From Aeromonas cavernicola (GTDB taxonomy: Bacteria > Pseudomonadota > Gammaproteobacteria > Enterobacterales > Aeromonadaceae), in assembly GCF_002795305.1 (NCBI RefSeq), contig NZ_PGGC01000001.1, positions 1-51,301 of the forward strand: 51,301 bases of DNA, written 5' to 3'. The translations under genes were made by a program, and so were the position numbers. The notes beneath the pieces were generated by a model that was not told the DNA's origin, made no database searches, and saw only the letters and a list, made by a program, of their open reading frames with translations. Shown here piece by piece: positions 1 through 8,041 of the stretch. The first letter of the stretch is position 1; each line of letters starts with the position of its first letter.

Positions 1-1140
1 TCAACAGTGCTCGGCAGCAGCGGCTGGCGCACCTTTGTCACCGTCACCCTGCCCACTGCTCGTTATGGCCTGCTCAGCGCCGCCATCGCCGTGTTCACCC
101 TCACCATCTGCGACTTCGGGGTGGCCAAGGTAATTGGCGGCCAGTACAGCGTGCTGGCTACCGATATCTACCGCCAAGTGATCGGGATGCAGAACTTTTC
201 GCTGGGCGCAGTGGCCAGCGTCACCCTGCTGCTGCCGGCACTGTTGAGCTTTGCCCTGGAGCACCGAGTACGCAGCAAGATGCAGGAGCAGAGCAGCACC
301 AAGGCGGTGCCCTATCAGCCCAAACCCCATCGGCTGCGGGATCTGCTGGCGCTCGGCTGGTGCTGCCTGTGGGCCCTGCTGTTTCTGGCGCTGGTGGGCA
401 TGGCGGTGTACGGATCCTTGGTGCAGTTCTGGCCCTATAACCTCGCTCTGACCCTGGATCACTACGCCTTTGACAGCAACAGCGTCTACGGCTGGCAGCC
501 CTTTAGCAACACCTTGCAACTGGGCTTCTGTACCGCGCTTATCGGCACCCTGCTGATCATGGTGCTGGCTTGGGCGCAGGAGAAGGGGCGCCACTTCGCA
601 TGGCTTCGCCAGCTGTTGCATCTGCTCGCCATGCTGTCGCTGGCAGTGCCCGGCATGGTGCTGGGGCTGGGCTATATCTTCTTTTTCAACGGCAATCCGC
701 TGTTTGGCAGCCTCTATGGCACTCTGCCGCTGATGGTGCTCTCCTGCGTCATCCACTACTACACGGTGGGCCATATGACGGCGCTGACCAGCCTCAAACA
801 ATTGCCCAAGGAGCTGGAGCTGGTGGCCATCTCATTGCGCATTCCACTCTGGAAGGCGTTCTGGCGGGTCACCCTGCCTGCCTCCCTGCCCGCGCTGCTG
901 GAAATCTTCATCTATCTGTTCGTCAATGCCATGACCACCACCTCGGCGGTGATCTTCCTCTATTCAAGCGACAGCGTGCTCGCCTCCATCGCCGTGCTGA
1001 ACATGGAGGATTCCGGCGATACCGCCACCGCTGCCGCCATGGCCACCTTGATCCTGCTGGCTGCCGCCAGCGTCAAGCTGCTCCAGCTGTTGTTAAGCCG
1101 CGCCCTGCTGGATCGCACCCAGCGCTGGCGTTCGCGATAA
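1..1140 (+). CDS. ABC transporter permease, 2-aminoethylphosphonate type (5' partial)
   Basis: This is the C-terminal part of a two-module (FbpB-like) inner-membrane permease. The frame is open to the first base, so the 5' end lies outside the window. The first visible residues finish the coupling loop of module one (WRTFVTVTLP). A second full module follows, with about six membrane segments and its own coupling loop (ELELVAISLR to WRVTLPASLPA) contacting the ATPase. The fused-permease layout and the FAD oxidoreductase directly downstream (18 bp) match putative 2-aminoethylphosphonate uptake loci, where the permease works with a periplasmic binding protein and an ATPase. The substrate is inferred from resemblance and context. 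An iron(III)-type permease is the main alternative. The companion genes that would confirm it lie upstream of the window. Confidence 0.8.
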   Translation, partial: STVLGSSGWRTFVTVTLPTARYGLLSAAIAVFTLTICDFGVAKVIGGQYSVLATDIYRQVIGMQNFSLGAVASVTLLLPALLSFALEHRVRSKMQEQSSTKAVPYQPKPHRLRDLLALGWCCLWALLFLALVGMAVYGSLVQFWPYNLALTLDHYAFDSNSVYGWQPFSNTLQLGFCTALIGTLLIMVLAWAQEKGRHFAWLRQLLHLLAMLSLAVPGMVLGLGYIFFFNGNPLFGSLYGTLPLMVLSCVIHYYTVGHMTALTSLKQLPKELELVAISLRIPLWKAFWRVTLPASLPALLEIFIYLFVNAMTTTSAVIFLYSSDSVLASIAVLNMEDSGDTATAAAMATLILLAAASVKLLQLLLSRALLDRTQRWRSR

Positions 1141-1155
1141 CCGTAATGAGGCATC

Positions 1156-1683
1156 ATGATGTCCACTCTCCCCTTCTGGCTGGCCGAGGCGCTCGCCGCC
1201 GAACAGCCCGCCCCACCCATGCCCCTTCACGGCCACCACGAGGTCGATGCGGGCTCGGTGCAACCGGCGCTGTTGGTGCGCGGCCTGCTGCGGGTGGCGC
1301 GGGAGCTGGGAGTCGAGGTTTATGAGCACTCCCCCATGCAGCGCCCTGCGGCGGGCCAGCCTGCACTGGTGCAAACGCCGCAGGGGGAGGTGCGTGCCCG
1401 CAAGGTGGTGCTGGCCCTCAACAGCGCCATGACGGCGCACTTTCGCGAGTTTCACCGCACTATCGTGCTGGTCTCCTCCGATATGGTGATCACCGACCCC
1501 GCGCCGGATGCGCTGGCCGCCAAGCAGCTAGAACACGGGTGCAGCGTGGTGGATGGCCGCACCTTCGTCCACTACTACCGCTCGACCCCGCAAGGGCGGC
1601 TAATGCTGGGCAAGCGGGGCAACATCTTCGCCTTTGCCAACCGCCAGCTGGCCGAGTTTGATGCGCCGAGCTGGGGCAGTCAT
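1156..1683 (+). pseudogene. FAD-dependent oxidoreductase remnant (DAO family), internally deleted and 3'-truncated
   Basis: The start looks intact: GAGG lies 5' of ATG-ATG, and the leader MSTLPFWLAEALAAE is typical of DAO-family amine oxidases found beside phosphonate transporters. The glycine-rich FAD-binding motif that should follow by residue 40 is absent. After HHEVD the reading frame jumps to DAGSVQPALLVRGLLR, which belongs near residue 190 of a family member of about 450 residues. The middle domain is recognisable (VDGRTFVHYYR, GRLMLGKRGN), then family similarity ends near 1680 where an IS end begins. The frame runs on to 1809 through unrelated AT-rich sequence. Without the dinucleotide fold it cannot be an active flavoenzyme. 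The internal deletion is inferred from family architecture. Confidence 0.75.
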
Positions 1684-1713
1684 GACTTGATTGTTGATTT
1701 GGGAAACAACGCC
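1684..1713 (+). mobile_element. Solo terminal end of an IS5-type element (scar)
   Basis: These 30 bases end in GGGAAACAACGCC. They match, at 25 of 30 positions, the segment 44421-44450 that closes an IS5-type transposase remnant elsewhere in the window. No transposase or opposite end is visible here. It marks the point where the FAD oxidoreductase gene is cut off and composition turns AT-rich, as expected for an IS-adjacent deletion. Confidence 0.55.
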
Positions 1714-1849
1714 GTTCTTAATTTATCATCACAGGTTGCAGCTAACGTCAGCGGTAAATTAATATCTCGCGCGTCCGAATGCGCTTCTTTATTTGGACCA
1801 ACGGTATGATTGCCTTTCTTTAGTTCAATTATTCTATTTAGGAAACAAC

Positions 1850-2308
1850 ATGTATTTTTGGAAAATCGCAGACTTAAAAAATGACATTCAGTCAGGATTT
1901 CTGTCAGAAAAAGATAAGTTTATTTACTTATTTACCATGATGTTGATCACGTTAATAGGTTTCGAGTTGTCTTTTACCACCCCATCGAAACCAAATACCA
2001 CGTGGCAAATTATCGATTCTGTCTCGACAGTCATAATGGCAGCAATTGGTTTCTATTGGGCATATCGGGCAAATGGTGGCGCCGCAGGACAGGACTTTAT
2101 TGGCAAAAGCATCAGCATACTTTTCGTGCTCACTATCCGATTCTGTGCACTCCTCATCCCTGTCATTCTCTGCTTAATGACATACTACATAAGCACCACA
2201 TCAGGTGAAGAAATCGTCACAGGCACTGCAGTAGACACTCTGCCATTTATTATTTTGCAAGGTTTATTCTATGCTCGTTTTATCAAGCATATCGGTGATG
2301 TAAAGTAA
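1850..2308 (+). CDS. Small integral membrane protein of unknown function
   Basis: This 152-residue protein has about four hydrophobic segments: around residues 20-40, 55-75, 85-110 and 125-145. A short charged N-terminus (MYFWKIADLKND) precedes the first. I chose the ATG with AGGA seven bases upstream; an in-frame upstream start would run back towards the IS scar. The gene is clearly more AT-rich than its neighbours, sits right after the IS end and has its own terminator-like hairpin, all consistent with acquired DNA. I do not recognise a family with a known function. Similar short four-helix proteins are common in Vibrio and Aeromonas accessory regions. Confidence 0.65.
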   Translation: MYFWKIADLKNDIQSGFLSEKDKFIYLFTMMLITLIGFELSFTTPSKPNTTWQIIDSVSTVIMAAIGFYWAYRANGGAAGQDFIGKSISILFVLTIRFCALLIPVILCLMTYYISTTSGEEIVTGTAVDTLPFIILQGLFYARFIKHIGDVK

Positions 2309-2376
2309 TCATTCAGGTTTGATTTCATTGCATCAGTTAATGGCGAAATCCCAAAAACCTCATCCTCTAGACCATA

Positions 2377-2437
2377 AAATACCACCTCATGTGAAGTGAA
2401 CTCTTCTTATCGTGCACATGAGTTGGCGGTATTTTTA
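2377..2437 (+). terminator. Probable rho-independent terminator of the membrane-protein gene
   Basis: An inverted repeat (CTCATGTG with CACATGAG, plus an outer ATACC with GGTAT) is followed by ATTTTTATC. The loop is long, about 20 nt, and the stem has an internal bulge, so the strength is uncertain. Confidence 0.5.
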
Positions 2438-2451
2438 TCAACCAACGGGAA

Positions 2452-2607
2452 TTACCATTCGGTCACTTCGCGTAACCTCGGCAAGCGACCGGATGGTTTC
2501 ACACCAGCCTCTTCCAGCACGACAAACTTCTCGGCGGCGGTACCCTTGCCAGCGAAGATAATAGTGCCAGCGTGACCCATCCGCTTGCTGGGGAGTGGGA
2601 TGATACC
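2452..2607 (-). pseudogene. Fragment resembling the C-terminus of succinyl-CoA synthetase alpha subunit
   Basis: Read on the minus strand, about 50 residues contain KRMGHAG, then GKGTAAEKF and LEEAGVKP. From memory this is the order of motifs at the C-terminus of SucD (KRMGHAG, GKGTADEKF, LEAAGVK). The fragment lacks the CoA-binding domain and the catalytic histidine region that make up the rest of the roughly 290-residue enzyme. No start or ribosome site is visible, and upstream it runs into the 3' end of the sulfatase-fold gene in another frame. It is best read as a rearrangement remnant. Another acyl-CoA synthetase alpha-type protein could be the source. Confidence 0.6.
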
Positions 2608-2617
2608 ACTGACCTTA

Positions 2618-4891
2618 TCAAGGCAGCGCGTCGGGCCTGAAGCTGGCGCGGATCTGCGGCACCAACGGGGAGACATCAAATCCTTGCTCTTGGCCTAATA
2701 CTGGGTGCAACACGGGGCCATCCAAGATGGGGGTTAGGTCACCGGCGAGGAGTTGGCGCACTGCCTGCCCCATTTGGTAGAGCTGACGCACGGGAGCAAA
2801 TTGCCTATCCAGTTCGAGAGGATCGTCCGCTCGGGCAAAGGCCATGATCGGAATCCGATACGCAGCATCCCGTGCTGGCTTGGCGCCATGTATCCCCTTA
2901 CCTGCCGCCATCAGCAAGGGCTGGTGATCACCAAACGCCACCACAAGATAGCGCTTGCCAGAGGCATCAAGGTGCTTGATCAACCGCTCCAGTGAGGCCA
3001 TCGCATCCACCACGCCGGTGTAGTAGGTATTGAGTAACTGTTTATCCTCATCACTTACGTCAGCACAGGCCCCACTGAGCGCCTCCTGCCGATAACGTGG
3101 GCTATCAAACGGCCCGTGCCCCTGCATCGTGACCGCGTAGGCAAACAGTGGGCGGTCCTGCTGCTCGCTGCGGCGTAATAGCCGATTAATCAAGGCGTCA
3201 TCAGCGATATAGGTTCCCTTGTACTCAAGGCTACTGAACTGGGTATCAAACCAGCGCTCTTGGTAGCCAAGGGCGGGAATGGCCTTGGATCTGCCCCAGA
3301 ACTTTTCCACGTAAGGGTGCACAAACAGGGTCTGATAACCGCTTTGCTGAGCACGTTGGGCCAGGCCGGGCACCTGTTCAGTGAGGTAGTAGTAAGGCAC
3401 CACCCCCTGTTTGAGCAGCCCGACCGGTAACCCAGTATTCATTTCAAACTCAGCCAACACCGTCATGCCACCCGTCGTGGGCGAGTGGATGGTCTTACGC
3501 CACTGCTGCACGCTCGCCGGTAAGTTCAGAGTGGGGGCCGGCGCACAGATCTTGTTTTGCCAGTCGAGCATCAGCGACTCATATTGCAGCACGATCACCT
3601 GATCCCAACGCGGTGGCATCGGTGGCGACACCTCGTTAATGACGGGGGTGAGCGAATTAATCGGCAATGGCTGGCGAAACACGCTGCCATTTTGCAGCAT
3701 CTGATCCACCAGATTGAACAGGTAAAGCCCAGGGCCGGCCCGAATAATATCGCGGTGGTAGTTGATGGCTCGGTCTACATAACGAACGTTGGCCCCCAAC
3801 AGCTTATTACTGGTTTGGGTGGCAAACACACACAGGGCAAAGAAGGCGACGATAGCCGCAGTGGTGCGCAATAGCCCCTGCAACAACCAACGGGATAGTT
3901 TAAAGCGCCAACCCAGCAGCAACAGCACGGTGCCAATGGCGAGGGGCAGGATAGGTTGTTGATCGAGTAAGATCCGCAGTAACGCCATCAGATTACCCAG
4001 ATCATCTCCGCCAAGGGGCACCCCATAGAGCGCTATCTTGGTAAAGTTAGCGAGGAGGGCAACGCTGCAAAGTAGGGTAAAAATCAGCCCCATATAGAGG
4101 CTTAATCCTGCCAATGCGCACAGGCCCCAGCCCAGCACCATACTGGCCCACGCAAGGTAATAGTGCTCCGGCCTAAAACCTGACCAGAGTAAAAACTCCC
4201 CTACCTTAAAAACGACGAAACCATGTAACAGTAGGAAGGTCAGGTTACCAAGTAACAGGCTACCAAGAATGCGCCAACGCAGGCCTTGGCGTAGTGTGGG
4301 CATGAGTATCTTTAGCACCACCGCGCTTAACGCCAGCACCAGCACCAGGGTCACCACCAGATAGGTCAAGTTAAAGCCCTGCTCTGGCAACGTCTGCACG
4401 ATCTGACTGAACTCACCACTTGAGGGACGATCTGCCAGCAGCAGGCCAATGCGCAGCTGATAGCCACTGGCCAGCGCCTCATCAGGTGCCCTTAGTGTGC
4501 TGTTGAGGGCCAAGGTGCAGCGCGCGTTACGGCAGATCTGGCGCTTATCGACCGCTTGACTCAGCTGATCTATTTGCTCCCCTCGCTCGTTTAGCAACTC
4601 AACCTGCACTTTATCGCCGGCCTGCAGTGGCCCGCGCAACTGCCACTGACTGTTGACGACCAGATAGAGCCCACGGCTGTCACTTTTGTAGAGCAGAGTG
4701 TGGCGCGTGAGGGTGGCAACAGGGTTGTCGGCAGGCCCGAGGATGATCGGCTCACGGCTGCCAAACCAGCTGCTTGGGCTCAGCAGTGGCAACAGCAGGG
4801 TCAAGAACAGCAAGCCGCTTAACAGGGTCAAAAGCAACGCGGGCAGGCTCGGAACACGCAGCGATAAGCGGTCTGAGCGAAACAGAGTCAT
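2618..4891 (-). CDS. LTA-synthase-like (sulfatase-fold) membrane phosphoglycerol/phosphoethanolamine transferase
   Basis: The protein has 757 residues. A single N-terminal membrane segment (about 15-40) is followed by a periplasmic insert (45-185), then about six membrane helices (190-390), then a periplasmic alkaline-phosphatase/sulfatase-type domain (430-735). Expected landmarks are present: a candidate catalytic threonine, Thr477, in [24 protein letters not shown]; and the metal-binding FGDHQP (Asp655, His656). Family members move phosphoglycerol or phosphoethanolamine from lipids onto envelope glycans or lipids. In Gram-negatives the acceptor is usually a periplasmic glucan or LPS; which one applies here cannot be told. 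The start has an upstream AAGGAT. The gene is divergent from a kinase-fold gene that may act on the same envelope polymer. Confidence 0.85.
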   Translation of the reverse strand: MTLFRSDRLSLRVPSLPALLLTLLSGLLFLTLLLPLLSPSSWFGSREPIILGPADNPVATLTRHTLLYKSDSRGLYLVVNSQWQLRGPLQAGDKVQVELLNERGEQIDQLSQAVDKRQICRNARCTLALNSTLRAPDEALASGYQLRIGLLLADRPSSGEFSQIVQTLPEQGFNLTYLVVTLVLVLALSAVVLKILMPTLRQGLRWRILGSLLLGNLTFLLLHGFVVFKVGEFLLWSGFRPEHYYLAWASMVLGWGLCALAGLSLYMGLIFTLLCSVALLANFTKIALYGVPLGGDDLGNLMALLRILLDQQPILPLAIGTVLLLLGWRFKLSRWLLQGLLRTTAAIVAFFALCVFATQTSNKLLGANVRYVDRAINYHRDIIRAGPGLYLFNLVDQMLQNGSVFRQPLPINSLTPVINEVSPPMPPRWDQVIVLQYESLMLDWQNKICAPAPTLNLPASVQQWRKTIHSPTTGGMTVLAEFEMNTGLPVGLLKQGVVPYYYLTEQVPGLAQRAQQSGYQTLFVHPYVEKFWGRSKAIPALGYQERWFDTQFSSLEYKGTYIADDALINRLLRRSEQQDRPLFAYAVTMQGHGPFDSPRYRQEALSGACADVSDEDKQLLNTYYTGVVDAMASLERLIKHLDASGKRYLVVAFGDHQPLLMAAGKGIHGAKPARDAAYRIPIMAFARADDPLELDRQFAPVRQLYQMGQAVRQLLAGDLTPILDGPVLHPVLGQEQGFDVSPLVPQIRASFRPDALP

Positions 4892-5144
4892 ATCAGCTTA
4901 TCCTTTTGGCAACGAAGGGCGCGCGTGTTCGCATAAGCGGGCTTGCTCGATGGTGCGGGCCCTGCCTCTACTTGTCAATTTAATGACGAGATCATGAATA
5001 TAAGGTGACAAGGTAAACCAACGAACTGTGATCTGGATCGAAGGGGCCATTTGATTATGTGATGGGGTCGTCATCGTGAGAAGTTGAGACTGGTTTGAGT
5101 CGGGTTGGCTGTTTAGTCTGTCAGCAGTGGATGAGGGTACATAT

Positions 5145-6188
5145 ATGAATCCTAAAGTGAACGCACGTCAGGCCCGATTAATGAACATGCTTGAGCGCCA
5201 AGAAGAGATTAGCGTGGGGCGCGAACGGGATTGTCCATTGCCTGTGACGCAGCTCCTTGAGCTCAAAGAAAGCCACCCCAGTGTGCTTAAGCTCTATCAG
5301 CACGGTCGCACCGCGGAGGTCTTTCATCTCAAGCTCAATGGCCGTCACTGGTGTCTTAAGCGATGCCGTCAAGAGGCGCTGCTTGCCCACCCCGATGGTA
5401 AGACTGCATTTTTGACCGAGCTGGAGCGGCGCCGAGAAATTGAGGCGCTACGTGAGCTGCACCCGACCCTGCTTGCCAATGTGGTGTGCACCAGCTTTGG
5501 CTCGGCCCAAGCCGGTATTTTGGTTTCACCTTGGCTGCGCGGGGAACCGGTTCATTGCCTCAATGAGCGTAACTTGGCGCAGATGCTAGATGTGGAGGCC
5601 GAGTTGGCTCGTTGGGGCTGGTTTGATTGGGACCCAAACCCAAGCAATCTGCTGGATGATGGAGAGCAGATCAGCCTGTTTGACTTCGGCTACATGTGGA
5701 CGTTTGATCCCCGTTTTGAATACAACTCCAATGGATTACTTGATCCCGAGTTTCACGTCGTGGAACGACTGGAGACCTGCACCCTAAGCGGATTGTGGCT
5801 GGCAGAGGTCGCTCCCCTGCCCCAGTTTCGTTACTGGCGTGAGCTCTGCCTTAAGTGGGTGCAGCGCGAGACAGACCACCTCACTCGTGCAGGGGCCAGT
5901 GCCTTGGTACTGGATCGCTTACACCAATTACAGCGCCAGTGGACCGCCGCATTAGCCAGCGACGATGAGCTCACTCGTAACTGGCTGCATGACATGTACC
6001 GCAGTCACCGGCTCAACGTTATCAGTACGCAAGAAGGGACAAGCAGTGACCCACTGGTGCAAGATCGGCTCGACTGGTTGTTACGGGTGCTGACCGATCA
6101 CTATCCGCAATTGGCACCTGGACTGACCGCGCAAGAAGTGGCGTTAGGTCAGGCGGGTCTACTTGAACAATGGCAGCAGCACAGATGA
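5145..6188 (+). CDS. Protein-kinase-fold protein, LPS-core-kinase-like
   Basis: The 347-residue protein has the minimal signature of the eukaryotic-like/WaaP kinase fold: a candidate ATP lysine (Lys72 in CLKRC), a catalytic loop WDPNPSNLL with Asp163 and Asn168 at the canonical +5 spacing, and a DFG motif at Asp180-Gly182 (LFDFGYM). I chose the ATG preceded by GAGG with 8-nt spacing; an earlier in-frame start six codons upstream has no ribosome site. The C-terminal 130 residues are helical and unassigned. There is no signal peptide, so it is cytosolic. It is divergent from the envelope transferase, which suggests a role in LPS or glycan phosphorylation. A small-molecule kinase (aminoglycoside or choline type) is the alternative. 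Confidence 0.7.
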   Translation: MNPKVNARQARLMNMLERQEEISVGRERDCPLPVTQLLELKESHPSVLKLYQHGRTAEVFHLKLNGRHWCLKRCRQEALLAHPDGKTAFLTELERRREIEALRELHPTLLANVVCTSFGSAQAGILVSPWLRGEPVHCLNERNLAQMLDVEAELARWGWFDWDPNPSNLLDDGEQISLFDFGYMWTFDPRFEYNSNGLLDPEFHVVERLETCTLSGLWLAEVAPLPQFRYWRELCLKWVQRETDHLTRAGASALVLDRLHQLQRQWTAALASDDELTRNWLHDMYRSHRLNVISTQEGTSSDPLVQDRLDWLLRVLTDHYPQLAPGLTAQEVALGQAGLLEQWQQHR

Positions 6189-6208
6189 CCGCTGAGGGAT
6201 ATGGCACA

Positions 6209-6240
6209 GCAATACGGGCACCTTCTGGTGCCCGTATTGC
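6209..6240. terminator. Convergent-gene hairpin terminator
   Basis: A perfect 14-bp stem (GCAATACGGGCACC with its complement) closes on a TTCT loop. It sits between two convergent genes, the kinase-fold gene and lysC. Neither side carries a clear T-tract, so it probably acts as a strong bidirectional 3'-end structure. Confidence 0.65.
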
Positions 6241-6269
6241 AATCGTGGTCGTGCTCCCACACCGTTTGC

Positions 6270-7622
6270 TTAATCGAGCAGCGTTTGGTGCAGGCGGTTG
6301 ACGATCTCGTTGGCCTCCCCTTCATTGACCAAGAAGCAGAGATTGTGGGCACTGGCACCGTAACAGATCATCCGAATATTGTGCTGGTTCAAGGTAGCGA
6401 AAACCTGGCTCGCCACCCCATTGACTTCACTCATCCGATTGCCGATCAAGGCGACCAGCGCCAATCCGGTCTCCACCTCCACCTTGCACCACTGCCCCAG
6501 CTCGGCTAACACCTTGTCGCTGAGTATCGGCTCACCGTTGCTCTGGCTACCGGTGTGATCTAGGGTCAGCGAGACGCTGACTTCGGAGGTGGTGATCAAA
6601 TCGACTGAGATACGGTGACGGGCCAAAATACCGAACACCTCGGCCAGAAAACCGTAGGCATGGAACATATTGAGGCTGTGTAACGTCACCAGCACCTGCT
6701 GACGACGCAGGGCAACGGCCCGAAACAGCGGGCGAGACTCGGTGCTAGCGCGGATCCAGGTTCCCCCCTCCGCTGGGGCTTTACTGGAACCGACAAACAC
6801 CGGAATGTTCTGGCGTAAGGCCGGCTGCAAGGTCGCGGGGTGCAGCACTTTGGCGCCAAATGTTGCCATTTCAGCCGCCTCCACAAAACTTATCTCGGGA
6901 ATGGGGCGGGCACTGCTCACCAGGCGCGGGTCGGTGGTGTAGATACCGGGTACATCGGTCCAAATCTCGATGGAGCCGGCATCCAGCGCCTCTGCCAACA
7001 AGGCCGCGCTGTAGTCTGAGCCCCCCCGGCCAAGGGTGGTGGTACGGCCATCACTGTCAGCACCGATAAATCCCTGCGTAATGATCAGCGTATCGCCGAG
7101 CAGTGGCCCCAGCGTCTGTTGGCAGAGAGTCCGTGTGGCGACGATATCGACAGTCGCCTTACCAAAGCGGCTATCGGTGCGCATGATCTGGCGCACATCC
7201 TGCCAATGGGCATTGACCCCACGCTGGCGTAACAGTTCGGTGAACAGGCGGGTCGACATCAGCTCACCACTGGCAATCAGTCGATCGGCAAGCTCCGCAT
7301 CAGTGTGTTGGCTAGCCTGCTGCGCCATGGTGCGAATGTCGTCAAGCTGGGCATGGATCTGGTCACTGACCTCGGCGGGATGGCCCAAGCTGGCCAAGAT
7401 GGCATGTTGAATGTCAGCTAGCTTGGCTAACTCGGCATCGCGCCCTGCCGCATCGAGCTCCCCTTGTGCCAGTGTCACCAGTAGATTGGTCACCCCTGCG
7501 CTGGCGCTGAGCACCACGATGCGGGTAGCCGGATTGGCCAGCACCACATTGGCACAGTTATCCATTGCGGCAGCGTTGGCCACGCTGGTTCCACCAAACT
7601 TGGCGACATTAATAGGATTCAT
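6270..7622 (-). CDS. lysC: Lysine-sensitive aspartate kinase (aspartokinase III)
   Basis: This enzyme phosphorylates L-aspartate with ATP, the first step towards lysine, threonine and methionine. The 450-residue protein matches E. coli LysC (449) in length and sequence. It has the N-terminal KFGGTSV motif, an amino-acid kinase domain to about residue 290 (GRGGSDYSAALLAEAL, WTDVPGIYTTDPR), and two C-terminal ACT domains (about 305-450) that bind inhibitory lysine. The start is the ATG after AGGAGTACGC. An open frame extends 42 codons further upstream, but that stretch lies in the riboswitch leader. It is monocistronic, with control from the lysine riboswitch and sigma-70 promoter upstream. Confidence 0.97.
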   Translation of the reverse strand: MNPINVAKFGGTSVANAAAMDNCANVVLANPATRIVVLSASAGVTNLLVTLAQGELDAAGRDAELAKLADIQHAILASLGHPAEVSDQIHAQLDDIRTMAQQASQHTDAELADRLIASGELMSTRLFTELLRQRGVNAHWQDVRQIMRTDSRFGKATVDIVATRTLCQQTLGPLLGDTLIITQGFIGADSDGRTTTLGRGGSDYSAALLAEALDAGSIEIWTDVPGIYTTDPRLVSSARPIPEISFVEAAEMATFGAKVLHPATLQPALRQNIPVFVGSSKAPAEGGTWIRASTESRPLFRAVALRRQQVLVTLHSLNMFHAYGFLAEVFGILARHRISVDLITTSEVSVSLTLDHTGSQSNGEPILSDKVLAELGQWCKVEVETGLALVALIGNRMSEVNGVASQVFATLNQHNIRMICYGASAHNLCFLVNEGEANEIVNRLHQTLLD

Positions 7623-7710
7623 TGCGTACTCCTTTCTGATATGAAAATCCAGTTTCATCGGGCAAAAGAGAGGAGGAGGCGAAAAATGGCAGGAATAAAC
7701 AATGTGATCC

Positions 7711-7955
7711 CAGCCAGAAGCACTCCACCTGCAGCGCCCATCCCACATCAGCCCTTGTTAGAGCCCGCTGTGGGATGATCACTACCGATGACAGCTTGGG
7801 GGATTCAGCCCCCAGAGCCGACGTTGAGATAGCCAGTTATCTCATTCGTCTCGGCGCTGCTCCCCCTGACTCAAGTTCTTCGGACTCTGGTGTCCTCCCT
7901 TGAGCTGCCTGGGCAGCGCTCCTCTTCTGGCTCCACGCTAGGCGTGGAGTGCAGT
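7711..7955 (-). promoter_or_regulatory. Lysine riboswitch (L-box) in the lysC leader
   Basis: Read on the minus strand, the leader contains the conserved L-box elements in order: CCAGAAGAGG (7921-7930), GCCCA, GAGGACACCAGAGTC, GGGGGAGCAGCGCCGAG, CTGGCTATCTCAACGTCGGC, GGGGGCTGAATCCCC, then CTTCTGG closing the P1 stem near 7714. The series follows the E. coli lysC leader closely. A 5' extension (GCACTCCAC, 7944-7952) can pair with an adjacent GTGGAG or with GTGGAGTGC next to the 3' side of P1 (7720-7728), giving two exclusive folds. No strong intrinsic terminator lies between the aptamer and lysC, which suggests control of translation, or Rho-assisted control as in E. coli. Confidence 0.95.
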
Positions 7956-7958
7956 TAG

Positions 7959-7987
7959 AAATAACCCGTGTTAGCGTATTTTGTCAA
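7959..7987 (-). promoter_or_regulatory. lysC sigma-70 promoter
   Basis: TTGACA (7982-7987) and TTATTT (7959-7964) are separated by exactly 17 bases. Initiation near 7952 would start the transcript at the 5' arm of the riboswitch leader, where it should begin. Confidence 0.7.
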
Positions 7988-8041
7988 TCGAGTTTGTGGA
8001 AAACTTAAAAATAGGAGATAACTCAATTAATAATCAATGAG

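Noticed and set aside
1-801. 266-residue open frame on the minus strand
   Set aside because: It is antisense to the ABC permease, its composition (Gln/His/Ala rich) is typical of a shadow frame in GC-rich DNA, and it has no start signals.
6209-6240. Perfect hairpin considered as an operator
   Set aside because: Its location between convergent stop codons and its 14-bp stem with a 4-nt loop fit a terminator better.
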